Counted from the first letter of the stretch, positions 12,601-23,610 are shown. The stretch is DNA of 64,000 nt from Tipula vernalis (GCA_958295665.1 OY282559.1:248182764-248246763); one strand, 5' to 3'. Notes: a model not told the origin generated them from the letters alone. Made by a program: numbers and translations.

Positions 12601-13200
12601 GTATTTAATTGGGAATTGCTTGAATTTGTGTGACGTATCGTCACGTAATATCTCTCGGAATTCTGCATAATTGGATTGAGCATCTGCTATTTGAGCATAA
12701 TCTATACTTTCGGGGATAGAAATTAGATTAATGCGCGATAAAGTGTCGGCCACGACATTATTAATGCCTGAAATATGTTGGATATCGGTAGTGAATTGTC
12801 CGATAAAATCCAAATGACGAAATTGACGTGGAGATGCTTTTTCCGGTTTCTGATAAAATGCGTAGATGAGTGGTTTATGGTCACTGAACAATGTGAACTC
12901 TCTTCCTTCAAGAAGATATTTAAAGTGTTTAATGCCAGAGTAAGCTGCAAGCAACTCTCTGTCATAAGCACTATAATTTTGCTGCGATTCATTCAGACGA
13001 ACAGAGAAAAAGCTAAGCGGCTGCCATGCGTCCGCAACATACTGTTGAACCACTGCCCCAATCGCATAATCCGAAGCGTCCACCATAATTGCTATTCGCG
13101 CAGTAGAAGATGGATGTGCAAGAAGTGTTGCTTCACAAAGTTCCTTCTTATAATTATCGAAGGCTTCAATGGCTGCTGTTGATCATTCAATAGGAGTTTT
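12532..13200 (-). pseudogene. Ty3/gypsy RNase H domain
   Basis: A 184-codon minus-strand open frame with the RNase H blocks VDASDYAIGAVVQQ, QQNYSAYDRELLAAYSGIKH and FTLFSDHKPLIYAF. The carboxylates expected for catalysis (Asp in VDAS, Glu in DRELLA, Asp in FSDHK) are all present. The linker VVADTLSRIN follows, as in Ty3/gypsy pol just before integrase. The connection to the RT domain upstream (13,252) is broken by a frameshift between about 13,090 and 13,250. Confidence 0.85.
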
Positions 13201-13251
13201 ACTATTCTTCTTGTAATTTTAAAAGAAGTCGTTAAGTAAAATTTGATCCGA

Positions 13252-14076
13252 TCAAATCAAAAATCGCTTGAGATGATTGACTGTTAAGGGACGTTCAAAA
13301 TTTTTAATAACGTCGACTCTGCTTTGAACGGGTAAAATGCCTTGTGCATTAACTGTATATCCAAGAAATTTGATTTCGTGTGAGGCGAATACACTTTTAC
13401 TAGAATTGATAATTAAACCATTATCTGATAGTTTTCTAAGTACTGTTTCTAGATGTTCCTTATTAGATTTAGACGCAATTAGAATATCGTCTAAGTAAAC
13501 GAAAGCAAAATTTAGTCCCAATAAAACGGAATGCATTAATCTTTGAAAAGTTTGGGCCGCATTCCTGAGACCGAAGGTCATTTTAGTAAACTTGAATAAA
13601 CCAAAGGGAGTTAAAATAGCGGTTTTAGGAATATCAGATGGTTCAATTGGAATTTGATGATAAGCTTGGACTAAATCTAAAGTAGAGAAAATGTTGCAAT
13701 CTTCAAGTTGATACGAAAAATCTTGAAGATGCGGAATTGGGTAACGATCAGGAATAGTAATGCGATTTAAACTTCGGTAATCCCCACATGGTCTCCAATC
13801 ACCATTCTTCTTTAAAACCAAGTGCAAAAGGCTCGACCATGGACTGTTACTTGGTCGGCAAATACCTTGAGACATTAGATGTTCGAATTCTAGCTTTGCA
13901 ATTTTAAATTTATCCGGCGCCAAATGTCTTGTCTTACATGAAACAGGAGGTCCATTTGTTTCTAAACGATGTGTAATTTGATGTTTAATAACTTTATTAC
14001 TCAGCGCACTATTTAAAATGTTCGGAAATTTAGAAAATAAATTTTGAATTTGGGGATCCATTTGCGACTTATCCAA
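13252..14076 (-). pseudogene. Ty3/gypsy reverse transcriptase
   Basis: A 274-codon open frame that is essentially a whole RT domain. It shows [20 protein letters not shown], then [20 protein letters not shown] (finger region), [19 protein letters not shown] with the first catalytic Asp, [14 protein letters not shown], and [11 protein letters not shown] with the catalytic [15 protein letters not shown] and a connection region follow. This residue pattern is that of insect CsRn1/Kabuki-type Ty3/gypsy elements. The domain itself has no stop, so decay is mild here compared with the rest of the element. It ends LKRFL followed by a stop at 13,252. Confidence 0.88.
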
Positions 14077-14590
14077 TGTGATAATGCCACATTTTCTGTA
14101 ATTGAAATAGCACCGACTGAATATAACGATGTTTCAGGATCGCAAATTCTATGCTTTCGTAAATAAACGACCAGACCAGTACTTTTCAAAAAATCTGCAC
14201 CAATAATTAAGCCGTTCAGTGCACAAATCGATTAACTCCACTTTTTGAAAAATCTTAAATTTAAGTGACAAAGCACTTGGTTTAGTCATAGCTTTTCATA
14301 TTTATAATAAATTTCCTGAATAATAAAGATTAACACCATTAAACGACAAAATTGTTTTGACCATTGAATAATATTACATACAATTTACATTGAATGTATC
14401 AATTGGTAATGATACATCCGCAATGAACGACGCAATGAATGAACGGCTCAATTGGTAATGATACATCCGCAACAATGAATTCCCATTTAAAATTTCGACG
14501 TAATCCAATATCTAAAATTAAAATTTTGGTACCATAAGCCTGAATTGGTGTTCCGTTCGCCGCAAATAGATTACAATATGAAACAGCTTT
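14077..14590 (-). pseudogene. decayed protease-RT linker with a 25-bp direct repeat
   Basis: This stretch should link protease and RT but has no continuous frame. It contains two copies of TCAATTGGTAATGATACATC with the following CGCAA, at 14,399-14,423 and 14,448-14,472, 49 bases apart, which looks like a small local duplication. Confidence 0.5.
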
Positions 14591-14690
14591 AGAAATATGT
14601 ATTTGCTAATTTTAAAGGTACAACCGAAACATCAGCTCCCGTGTCTACCAAAAATTCACTCTCTGTATTTAAATCCAAAATTAAAAGACG
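14591..14690 (-). pseudogene. retroviral-type aspartic protease remnant
   Basis: On the minus strand the peptide SEFLVDTGADVSVVPLKLA occurs (about 14,610-14,670). It carries the catalytic D-T-G triad of a retroviral-type aspartic protease, in the DTGA(D/E)VSV(I/V)P form seen in CsRn1-like elements. It lies between the gag zinc-knuckle region and RT, as expected. The flanking frames are broken. Confidence 0.75.
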
Positions 14691-14734
14691 ACTATTAGTG
14701 TGCTCGTCAACAACTGCCGTCGAATTTTGATGAG

Positions 14735-14970
14735 CATTTAAAAATTTGACTTATCATTTTTTTTGGAAAACTCCCCAAAAAATTTACATCCAGGAAAACA
14801 ATGTCGAGCTTTATTTAGAAATTTATAATGATAAAAACACTGATCATATTTTGGATTGAAACGAATTCTCGATCGAGATGATTCTCTTGGCGCATCACAT
14901 GAGCTTGAAGATGATCTTGCTCCCGGTCGACAAACTGCTGAGACTTCAGATAAAAGACTCCAGATCGATA
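14735..14970 (-). pseudogene. Ty3/gypsy Gag C-terminal part (CsRn1-type motif)
   Basis: The minus-strand peptide ...SRSRIRFNPKYDQCFYHYKF then NKARHCFPGCKF carries a C-x3-H-x(n)-C-x3-C arrangement (CFYH...HCFPGC). This is the unusual CHCC Gag motif described for CsRn1/Kabuki elements instead of the common CCHC knuckle. A serine-rich segment precedes it. Upstream of about 14,980 the reading no longer resembles Gag, so the 5' part of gag, the leader and the 5' LTR appear to be missing or replaced. Confidence 0.7.
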
Positions 14971-14979
14971 GATACCGTA

Positions 14980-15690
14980 CTACCCATAGCACTACACTAT
15001 CGACCACAGTCTCGGACAGGCAGAAATAATTGGTGGCTCTATTTTGAAATTTCAAGATATGTATGTTCTGCCGTGCTAAGAAAAAGTCACAAACGCCAAA
15101 ATTCGCAAAATGCATTAGGGACATTTTCGGATTTGGCAAGCAAATACACATTTTTGTTTTTTTTTTCAAAAAGCCAAATATCCTTCATTAAATACCATAA
15201 AATCACGTTATTTAGTAGTCAAGTTTTAAATTAATACATGGCAAACAAAAAACAGAAAAAATGAAATTACTCAAAACCACAAAAAGACAAATGTGACTTT
15301 TTTTCTTAGCACAGCAGTGTTGTTTTTCATTCAATTTTTGATCTATTTTTGATCCCTAGATATTTAACCTCTTTGGGAAAAGGTACAGTACTAAAACCTA
15401 GAGCAAAATCTAGAGCACGCATCGACGATCTAGCATCGGAATAATTAAATGAAACTTTAACAGATAACAGAAAGGAAGACATACAACTCGTGAATTGAAA
15501 AAGAAAGTTTCAATGCTGTTGTGACTGAGAGTAATACTACTGACACTAGTGTTAATCTTAATATTTGGAATGTTTTGCAATCATTTTATGAAATTCAACG
15601 GCTTTGGAAAGATGAAAACGTTTTAAGATATTGAAACAAAATGAAAATTCTTCCAACCGATACAGAGAATTGTTTCAACTGGCAACATTT
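14980..15690. other. unassigned stretch right of the gag remnant
   Basis: No LTR, primer-binding site or gag 5' part can be recognised. Short open frames here show no motif. Confidence 0.4.
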
Positions 15691-17350
15691 AGTTTTAGTT
15701 TTAGCCGGCTCCGGGAATTCCAGAGAAAAACATTTCAGTCAAAAAAGAAAGGCGTTTCAGCCAAAAATTAGAAGGCGACTCAGTCAAAATAATTTAAGAC
15801 TGGAATGCCTTTTCAGAAGGTAGTTTAATTGTAGTCAGTAGTTAATAGTCAAAACTTATTTGACTGGAATTCTTGTTGGATTTGTGAGTGAGATACCTTT
15901 CAAAAAACAAATTCCAGGCAAAAATTGTTCCCGGGAATACAATCAAAATTCAGTCAAAAAACGAAAGAAATTTCAGTCATAAAATTTCCCAAACAAATAT
16001 TATGACTAAAACTCCGTTTAAAAAGGATCTTTGGCCAAAAAAGGTGCCTCGGTCAGAAAACAGTTTAGTTGAAAAGCCCTTTGTGTGTTTGACTGAACAA
16101 CTTTCATGAAAGGTATTTTGGTCACAAATTTTTGGACTAGAATAAGTACCCTTTGGTTGGCTGAGGGCCCTCCCTCCGCTGAGCCCTTCCCCTCTGATGC
16201 CCCCTCCCCCCAGTTAAAAAAAAACAAAGGAGTTTTGGTCAAACATTAGAAGGTTTTAGACTGAAATACCTTTTCAGAAGGTAGATCAATCAAAAAACTA
16301 AATAGATAATCAAGTCAAAACTTTTTTGACTGGGATTCTTTTCGGGGTTTTGGTTAAAATTCTTTTTGAAAAGGAGATTCAGTCAAACAATTAAAAAGAA
16401 ATTCTAGCCAAAACTGTTGTAAGAAATAAAATTAATGTTGAACGACGGTGGACTAAAATAATGGTGGATGGCTGGTCTATTTTCCTCAAACAACTTTCTC
16501 CGGTATCCGTATCACAACGTATATCTTCACGTATTAGCAAAACTGGTTCGCCCAGACTATATATACGTCCCAAACCATTTTAAAATATTCTGGAAAATGC
16601 AAATTTCCAGTCTTATGTTTAAAATAAATCTTCATTTTCCAGGATACTTATTTGAAAATTAAATCTTCCTTTTCCATAATTTCCGGAAATAGAAGCAAAC
16701 CTACCAAAAAGTATTCCATCCCAAAAATTTGTGACTGAAGTACTTCTCAAGAAGGTTGTTCAATCCAAATAAACATTTCAGTCAAACTGTTTTCTGACCG
16801 AAGAACATTTAAAAAAAAAATGTAACTGAAACTCCTCTCGTTTTTTGACTGAATTGCTTTTGACTATATTCCCGGAGAAGGTTTTGCCTGGAATCCCTCT
16901 TTAGTTGTTTGACTGCTGAATATTCTTTTCGAAAGGTATTTCAGTCACAAATCCAAAAATAATTCCATTCATGAAAGTTTTGACTTGAATGCCTTTTTAG
17001 TAGTTTCATTAAACTACCTTCTGAAAAGGCATTTCCATCTTAAATTATTTTGACTGAGTTGCCTTTTAATTTTTCAGTCTCCCGTTGTTGTCTGAACTGG
17101 TTTTGACTGGAGCCCCGGTGCTAACGTAAATGTATAAGAAGGTATTTCAGTAAAAAAAACAATCAAGCAAAAGGTATTTCAGTACAAAAAATTGAAAAGC
17201 CTTTCAAAAACGTTGTTCAGTTCAAACACCCAAACGAAACATCTTTTTCTTTTGATTGAAGTTCGTTTTTAAACAGAGTTTTAATCATAATATTTGTATG
17301 GGCAATTTTTTGATTAAAACGCATTTCGTTTTTTGACTTTGCCAGCTATG
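15690..17350. repeat. field of short bidirectional motifs (CAGTCAAAA / TTTTGACTG)
   Basis: About 20 diverged copies of ATTTCAGTCAAAA and its complement TTTTGACTGAAAT lie within 1.6 kb, mixed in both orientations. They are often joined to CCTTTTCAGAAGGTA-like segments, which are themselves partly palindromic. Examples: 15,735-15,750, 15,781-15,790, 15,950-15,965, 16,308-16,330, 16,376-16,386, 16,842-16,875, 16,980-17,000, 17,050-17,065, 17,100-17,112. Spacing is irregular, so it is not a clean tandem array. There is no protein-coding signal. A decayed foldback-type element or an old compound satellite would both fit. Confidence 0.6.
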
Positions 17351-17808
17351 CAGTTTTCGGTTGAAAGAAGTTTCTCAACCTAAAAATTCATTTTGTCTCC
17401 ATTAAGATCGTCTATCGACTACAATGATGACACATTAATAATTAATTTGAATGTAAGATTCAAATAGAAGTTTCATAAAATAAATGTTTTATATAAAACA
17501 CAAATTATAAGTTAAATCATAAAAATTTACTTTGTCGTCCTCAAAGTATGCCCCATTCGAGGCTATATGGTATATATGCTAGCGTTTTTTCCAATCATCG
17601 CAAAAAATTGTATAGGCACTTTCTGAGAGGGCATTCAGTTCGAGCGCCGAATTTTGTGTTATGGGTTCCACGGAGTGGCAATTTGAGTCTGGGAAACAGG
17701 AAAAAGTCACACGGGCTAAATCAGGTGAATATGGTTGTTGATCGATGTATTTGTTGAGTTTTTGACCTTATATTCGTTCACAATCGCAGCTCGGTGTGAT
17801 GGCGCGTT

Positions 17809-18171
17809 TTTTTTTTTTAATCTATGCAATCTTTTTCTGGGGCTCAAGGCACTTCCAACTCTTTCGCAGTTAATTTTACCGTCCTACTTTACGCAGTAGT
17901 AGCCAAATTGAGGACGTACGGCTATAGACCCGCTTTGTATAAACCACCTGCACATTGCATTGCTTCATGCCAACCTATAGTGCTGACATGAAAGGTAGGT
18001 CGGCCCATGGATTCTGCATTCTCAACAGGGGGTCATAGTTGTGTTCATCTTCATCACCGATCGTAATCAGATGATGAAAAATCCATTTTGCATCCCGCCC
18101 CTATCGGGATTCGAACCCGGTACCTCCCGATCCAAACGCCGCAGCTTTAACCACTGCGCCGATTGCTCGGT
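17809..18171 (-). mobile_element. tRNA-derived SINE, full length with target duplication
   Basis: A minus-strand SINE of about 363 bases. The tRNA-like head is at the right (18,095-18,171) with a box A GGCGCAGTGGTTAAAGC and a perfect box B GGTTCGAATCC (reverse complement at 18,107-18,117). The body follows to the left and ends in an A tail seen as a T run at 17,807-17,818. TGATGGCGCGTT flanks both ends (17,797-17,808 and 18,172-18,183), a 12-bp target duplication within a mariner-like transposase. A second copy of the body is at 39,440-39,627. In the family, RNA polymerase III transcribes the element from boxes A and B and LINE machinery mobilises it. Confidence 0.85.
18107..18117 (-). promoter_or_regulatory. 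internal Pol III box B of the SINE
   Basis: The reverse complement reads GGTTCGAATCC, an exact match to the tRNA B-box consensus, about 37 bases downstream of the box-A-like GGCGCAGTGGTT. Confidence 0.75.
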
Positions 18172-18560
18172 TGATGGCGCGTTATCGTCATGTAAAATCC
18201 GCGAGTTGTTTTCCCGTAATTCCGGTTGCTTTTTTCGAATTTTTTCACGCAAACACCGGAGTACACTCAAATAAGCTCCTTATTTATCGCCCGTCCCTCT
18301 AGGACGAACTCATGACGCATCAGACCACAAATATTGAAGAAAACGATGAGTTCAGACGCCGGTTGACTGGCATACTCAAACGCTTTCCTTGAACATGGGA
18401 TCGAAATTCACGCGATCCGGCATGCCCAAAGCATTGTTCAATAATTTCGTTCATTCTAAAAACCGGCGTACACTAATGAGGTCGACTGATTTAACCAACT
18501 GCTGCAAACAAACTAATTGACAGATCGCGCCCAAAGTTGGCATCATAATGAAAGACAGTC

Positions 18561-19029
18561 CTGCCAATCTAGAAAAAAAAATTGTAAATCCCTTCAGCGC
18601 GGACATTTTAAATTAACAATTCCCGGTACTTCTTGACGGAATGTATAATTCAAAAGACTGATGTTTGAAATTAATTTATTTTAATGCTATTTTTTTATTT
18701 TATTGAATTAAATAAATTTAACCACTACAGTTTGTTTTAAATTTTTAATAGAATTTACCTTTAATCTGTTAACTAAGGAACAGCGTTCTTACACTTAAGC
18801 ACTTAGTTTAAACCTACAATTACAATATAAGCCCTTATTAAAATTTTGGTAAGTGACTAAATTTCGATATTTGTATAAAATTTAGTTCGTTAGTTTACTT
18901 GTTATCAGGAGCCGTCATATAAAGGTAGCTCTCAAAATTATTACGCATCAATTATTGAAGTTTTTTTTTCTGTTTCTTTAATATTCGTAAGTATTTATTG
19001 TACAATTGGTAACCTTAATCTTCTACAAT
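18561..19029. other. AT-rich spacer between transposase relics
   Basis: Nothing recognised. Long A/T runs near 18,670-18,760. Confidence 0.45.
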
Positions 19030-19205
19030 TCATCCTTTTAAATCTTCTACAAAACGCTTAGAGATTAATGGACTTAAATCTTTCCATTTTTCTTTTAATT
19101 CTGCCTTCAAATAGGCAATCGATGTACATTTTCTTGTGCTGGTCTTCCTCTTCAGAATATCCCATAAATTTTCGGTGGGAGTTCTGGGCCGGCCATTCCA
19201 AGAAA
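19030..19205 (-). pseudogene. Tc1-like transposase C-terminal fragment
   Basis: On the minus strand the reading approximates the Tc1 C-terminal block: WPAQN (19,175-19,195), then a segment equivalent to ENLWDILKRK, RKCTSIAYLKAELKEKWKDL and a tail with KRFVEDLK. The same block recurs in the opposite orientation at 20,050-20,190 with high nucleotide similarity, so these are two copies of one family. Only the end of the gene is present here. Confidence 0.65.
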
Positions 19206-19254
19206 TTTATTTAATTTTTTCAATCGGAGATATCAAACCAAACTAAATATTCGC

Positions 19255-20195
19255 GTTGCGCTATTCAAACATCGATCCTTAGATACAGTGAGATTCATTA
19301 TACCACTTCTAGACTAGGAAGGAGCAGAAAGGCGGACAACCATTAGAGAGGATCGGTGGTATGAACGGGAAGCTATTAAAAACAGGAAAAAATAACCAAT
19401 TCATGCAAAAACGGTTGGCCAAGAGCCTGACGTGTTTGGCCTAAAAAGCCGAAAAACTAGGAAAGACCAGTTATTATCTGAGACAAACATGAAAAATTGA
19501 CTTAACTGGACAAAAAGGAGCCAACATTGATCTAATACGCAGGGTCGGATGTGAAAGTAATGTTGAGGTCAGTTCTAAATATGCTGAAAAATTATAAAAA
19601 ACACAGTATTTGACAATGCACATAATAAGCCATAAAAAATCACCATTACTTACATTTATTTGGCTAATTGAATAGAAACCAATTTGTTCTAAACAATTTG
19701 TTCAGATTTTCGGGGCATGTGGGACTAAATACGTACGTCGAACAACTTGCGAAGCGCACAGTTTGAACTACTTAGTTAATATTTTCAAGCACGACATCAG
19801 CAGCATCGTGATTTGGGTGTATGTGTAATCAGTAGGAACCAGAATTCCTTTAAAAAGCTCTAGGCAAACAAATACAGACAACGTACACCTCCATGATGGA
19901 GCACATATTGGAGCTCTCTATTGACAAATTATTTCTAGGCTGTCGTGAACTAGTAATCTACCGGCAAGATAACGTTCCTGAGTCACAAAGCACCAAGTAG
20001 CCGAGAGTGGTTTCTGTTAAAATAAGTCCCAGAACACCCACCTAAATGCAATTGAAAATTTATAGGATATTCTGAAGAGGAAGAGCAGGTCAAGAAAATG
20101 TACATCGATTGCCTATTCGAAGGCAGAATTACCAGAATAATGGAAAGCTTAAAGTTCACTGATCTGTAGGATGAATTGCAGAAGTAATCAAAGGC
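19255..20195 (+). pseudogene. Tc1-like transposase relic
   Basis: Plus-strand remnant. An N-terminal region at 19,260-19,520 is rich in basic residues with repeated frame breaks. A catalytic-type QDNVP block lies at about 19,965-19,985. The C-terminal block NAIENL-stop-DILKRKSRSRKC, followed by SIAYSKAEL, lies at 20,045-20,140. The Trp of the family's NLWDILK block is a TAG stop here. Together with the inverted fragment at 19,030-19,205 it may be the residue of two insertions or an inverted duplication. Terminal repeats were not identified. Confidence 0.6.
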
Positions 20196-21252
20196 AATAA
20201 AATATTAAGATTGTCAGTTTTACCGTCAATAAATATGAATATTTTAAAGAAAAGAAAAAAAAATCGTCAATATTGGTGAAAAATGCGGAGAAATAGGGGT
20301 GCGTAATAATTTTGTGAATTAGGTAGAGCAAAATATTTTTTATGTCAAATTTTCGCTGAGGAATTAAATTAAAATGCAGGATATTTTTACTACAAGCAGA
20401 AGGATATTTTTCGAGATAAATAATAATTTCCAGCTCAAACTTTTCCACTAACTTGATTAAGACACAATTTCCCATTCATATGAAAATTTTTACATAAATT
20501 CACTGAAAGCAATGAACTAAACAGAGCCTAATATCTGCTCTGACCCGGCACAATTAGCAGATGAAGCTAATAAAATTAGGTGCCATATTGACCAGATTAT
20601 GCAGAAACACACATTTAAGTAAATAAATACCATACCCTATTTCATAAATCAATGACCGGTTTAGCAACCAAACCAAATACGAAATCTTAGCTCACACAGA
20701 TGACCTTGACCAAAAACAGTTCCACCACTTTTTTTTACTATTTCACACAAATCACGAATTTTAATTTCAAAAAAAATCATATTACTTATGTAAATTAAAT
20801 GATTAATAAATGAAATTAATCAAGATTCTCCGGGTCCATGCAATAGATTTGATAACGAGATGATGTTGTTGTCTTTAGAAATTTGTTCGTTCATTTTAAG
20901 TCAAGATGTCAACCTCCAAAATAAGAGCTTACGTCACCGCGGCAGCAATAATTTCGTACACAATAACCAAACACACACACGCACAGATAGAAAACAGAGG
21001 CACGAAATAATTGTATAACCACAAAACTTTAAGTAGTAAGTAGGTGGATTTCTTTTTGTTTAAACAAAAATTTATAAATTTATTCTTATTATTGCTATTA
21101 TGTAGGTGAATTGAATTTAATTTTAAAATATTGAATAGCATTTAGTTTTGTGTAGTAGATATTAGCAATGAGACGAAAAAAATATGGATGAATGAACGTC
21201 ATGTTTTTTTTACAGACACACCACTGCCATTCTCTTTCCCTTTCGCACTTAC
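20196..21252. other. AT-rich stretch, possibly intron of the 21.4-kb gene
   Basis: No coding signal. It lies directly downstream of the splice donor of the minus-strand exon at 21,253-21,429, so it would be the start of that gene's first intron if the exon is real. The donor GTAAGT is at 21,247-21,252 on the minus strand. Confidence 0.4.
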
Positions 21253-21429
21253 CTGTCTTGTTTCTAGTGTATCAATATCCATTATGATGTTATCAAAATT
21301 ATTATTTATTTGATTTTTCGAATGCTGTTGATTTAAATGATGTTGATTATATAGATGTTGATGGCGATTATTATCCAAATCAGGTGGTTTATCACTTTTA
21401 TTAAAAAATTTCGTAATTACACCCCACAT
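21253..21429 (-). CDS. first coding exon of an unidentified host gene (partial)
   Basis: An ATG at 21,427-21,429 opens a minus-strand frame of exactly 59 codons, ending ACAAGACAG directly before GTAAGT (a perfect CAG|GTAAGT donor at 21,252/21,253). The peptide begins MWGVITKFFNKSDKPPDLDN, continues with a His/Asn/Gln-rich low-complexity segment typical of fly proteins, and ends MDIDTLETRQ. I do not recognise the protein, and no later exon could be found to the left, where about 20 kb of transposon-rich DNA could be intron. The A/T-rich DNA at 21,430-22,000 with CAA-rich runs looks like a fly 5' UTR. The base at -3 is T, so the start context is not optimal. Confidence 0.55.
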
Positions 21430-22491
21430 TCAATAACAACAAAAAACTTAAAACTATTTTGCTCTCTTTTTTATTTAACATCACGGTATTTGATCATTTT
21501 CGTAACCATACAAAATATACACCACAGAAAAAAACACGCACACCAAAATGTATATCAAAATTATTTTATTTAATTCGCTAGCGATATAAGCGTAAAAAGC
21601 GTTAAATGATATCCTTTAATTTTAATTTCAAAATAAAAAAAAACAATAATCTACTTCACACTACAATAAAAAAAAATATACAAAAAACGACGACGACGGG
21701 CCTACGCATTGACAGTTTAGTAGTAGTTTTCTCTCGCTCTTCTTTTTTTTATTCAATTCAACATACAACACAAAAAAAATATTCGGAATTCAATTTTTTT
21801 TTTTGTAAATTAAAATTATGTACTAATTCACTTTATAATTATTATAAAACGTTAGATTATTAGTTATCGGGCACTTTTAATTATAATTAAATTTATTTAT
21901 TATTATTTTTGGATTATTATTTATTAAATAGTTTAAAATGAAACGAAAAGAAGTTTTATTTTTCGCGATGATGGCAGCCATATGTCGTTTAAAAAAAAAG
22001 TTACAACCCACAGATGTGATGTGAAGTTAGGTGTGATTGCAAATAATAGACAGGCTCGAGATATTTCGAGAATGGGAAATTTATCTACATATTTAGAGTT
22101 TAGTCTATTTGGGGGGTTTGAGTTTTTGCTTTATTTATAATTTTTTATTTTTATTTAATATTTACTTTTATTTGAATTTTCCTTAACAAAAAATGAAACA
22201 AAATTTATTTGTAGATCCATATATATTATTAAAAAAGTTAAACCGAAACAAATTATACATTTATCTTGCATTAATTGATTTTATGAAAAGTGAGAATCAT
22301 AAAATGAAGGTGTCGTTAGTAAAACAATAAAGGTTGTAGTCTAGGATTTCATAGTGTCATCTATAGTTTGGTAAGAAAACAAAAGGTAGCAGAGTTTCGT
22401 TTTGTACCAAATAAATAGTTCTGACCCATGATATAAATATTTACAGAGGAATGTTCCAAGCAATCGACCAATTCGCCATGTTTCCTGGATC
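21430..22491. other. probable 5' UTR and upstream region of the minus-strand exon
   Basis: Rich in CAA, AAC and poly-A/T runs, with no supported open frame. It is expected to hold the minus-strand transcription start, but I could not identify a convincing initiator. Confidence 0.35.
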
Positions 22492-23060
22492 GTGTTCAAT
22501 CGGGCATAAATGATAAAAAATATAATGATATTTTATCCCACCCTAACTTCATTCCGTAATACTGTACGTCAAACCCGATTGAACAACCAAAATTGATAAA
22601 AAATAATAAATTAAAAATGTTACATTTGGTTTTAAATCGCTTCGTAAAATTCAATAAACTCGTTTTGTCGTCAGGTTTTTAATTAAATGTTATATTTTTT
22701 AATTATTTCTATTTTATAAATTATTTTGATATTGAAACTATTTGGTTTTTATCCAAATATTGGAGACACAAATAATTTTAGTTTGAGTTTCGTTGTGTTT
22801 GTGTTCTCAGACAAAACTTCGAAATATAAATTATTATTTATATTTAAATAAATAGGTGACGGTGTAAATACCATATAAATATCTTAAAAAATCAAATTTA
22901 ATTTAATTAAATACCGAAAATATCAAAGAAAATAAATTCAAAATTGACAGCTGGAACCAAGAAAAAAGTTGTTTTTTTTGTGTGATAAATGAGTGCGTTT
23001 AATGCCAAATGTGATAAAAAATATCATGATATTTTTTATCATTTTTGCACGATTGAACAC
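22492..23060. mobile_element. TIR element family A, copy 1
   Basis: A 569-bp element bounded by GTGTTCAATCGGGC at 22,492 and its complement (GCACGATTGAACAC) ending 23,060. Behind the ends lie matching AAATGATAAAAAATATCATG-type stretches, making longer subterminal palindromes. A second inverted site, AAACCCGATTGAAC, occurs at about 22,573-22,586. There is no coding capacity. It serves as the uninterrupted reference for copies 2 and 3. No clear target duplication was found, so the superfamily is open. Confidence 0.7.
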
Positions 23061-23167
23061 AAGGTTTGTGTCATGTTTATATCATGGTTCGGACACTTCA
23101 CAATGAACTATTCAAATTTACTTTTGAAAACAGAGGAGAATTTTGAGACGATACTTTTATGATAGAA

Positions 23168-23480
23168 CCACAGAATACAACCAGAAGAGACATAACGCTG
23201 TTTTTGTATGGAAAAATTTGGACTCATTTTTTTAAGAAAAAGTTGGGTTATGTATTCTTTGGTATTCTTTGGTTTACTGGTTTTGATTTAAAATAATAAA
23301 AATTGAGAATCCTTAACAGTGGAGTTAGTGAAATTATTTGACAAGTTTTGTTTTGACAGCATAATTTGTATTAACTACTATTATTCAAATATAAGTATAC
23401 TTCAATGTCCAAAAAAGAAGGTAAGATAAAAAAAAAATTGATCCACGCAATGTCTATTCTGGTTAATCTTTCTTCTGTGG
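23168..23480. mobile_element. TIR element family B, copy 1
   Basis: A 313-bp element with ends CCACAGAATACAACCAGAAG and, inverted, CCACAGAAGAAAGATTAACC. The match extends outward as GAACCACAG/CTGTGGTTC. A second copy lies in reverse orientation at 27,113-27,447. It is non-coding. Confidence 0.7.
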
Positions 23481-23504
23481 TTCCCTTGTCGTACTGACAA
23501 ATTA

Positions 23505-23610
23505 CCAAACGGGTGCGATTACGTATCTCTCGTATTACGAGTTACGAATTTCGAGTACTCGAAATATGTTGTGAAATTTTCTTTAAAAAGTATCTTTTGA
23601 ATCATTCCTA
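23505..23610. mobile_element. left half of a family C (CAGGGGTG-type) MITE
   Basis: Resembles one end of the complete MITE at 29,924-30,178: a GGGTGCGATTACGTA-like start followed by repeated ATTACGAG and TTTCGAG segments. A matching right half is at 25,031-25,100, so the element appears to be split by family A copy 2. Confidence 0.45.

Larger units (their letters stand above)
17527..18560 (-). pseudogene. mariner-like transposase split by a SINE
   Basis: Minus-strand blocks to the right of the SINE read LMRHEFVLEGRAINKELIWS and then LREKIRKKQPELRENNSRIL followed by HDDNAP. This is the mariner block leading to the catalytic H-x-DNAPSH motif. Left of the SINE the reading resumes with SHRAAIVNEYKVKNS, then YSPDL and FFLFPRLKLPLRGT (17,650-17,760), ending with a stop at 17,527. 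Joining across the 12-bp duplication restores the order of blocks, so the SINE landed inside the catalytic motif region. The N-terminal DNA-binding part was not found and frameshifts are present. Subfamily was not resolved. Confidence 0.8.

Noticed and set aside
12775..13182. 135-codon plus-strand frame
   Set aside because: It is antisense to the RNase H domain of the minus-strand Ty3/gypsy pol and has no motif of its own.
18095..18171. Possible genuine tRNA gene on the minus strand
   Set aside because: Box A and B are good, but the acceptor arms do not pair, the segment continues into a repeated body with an A tail and has target duplications, so it is a SINE head.
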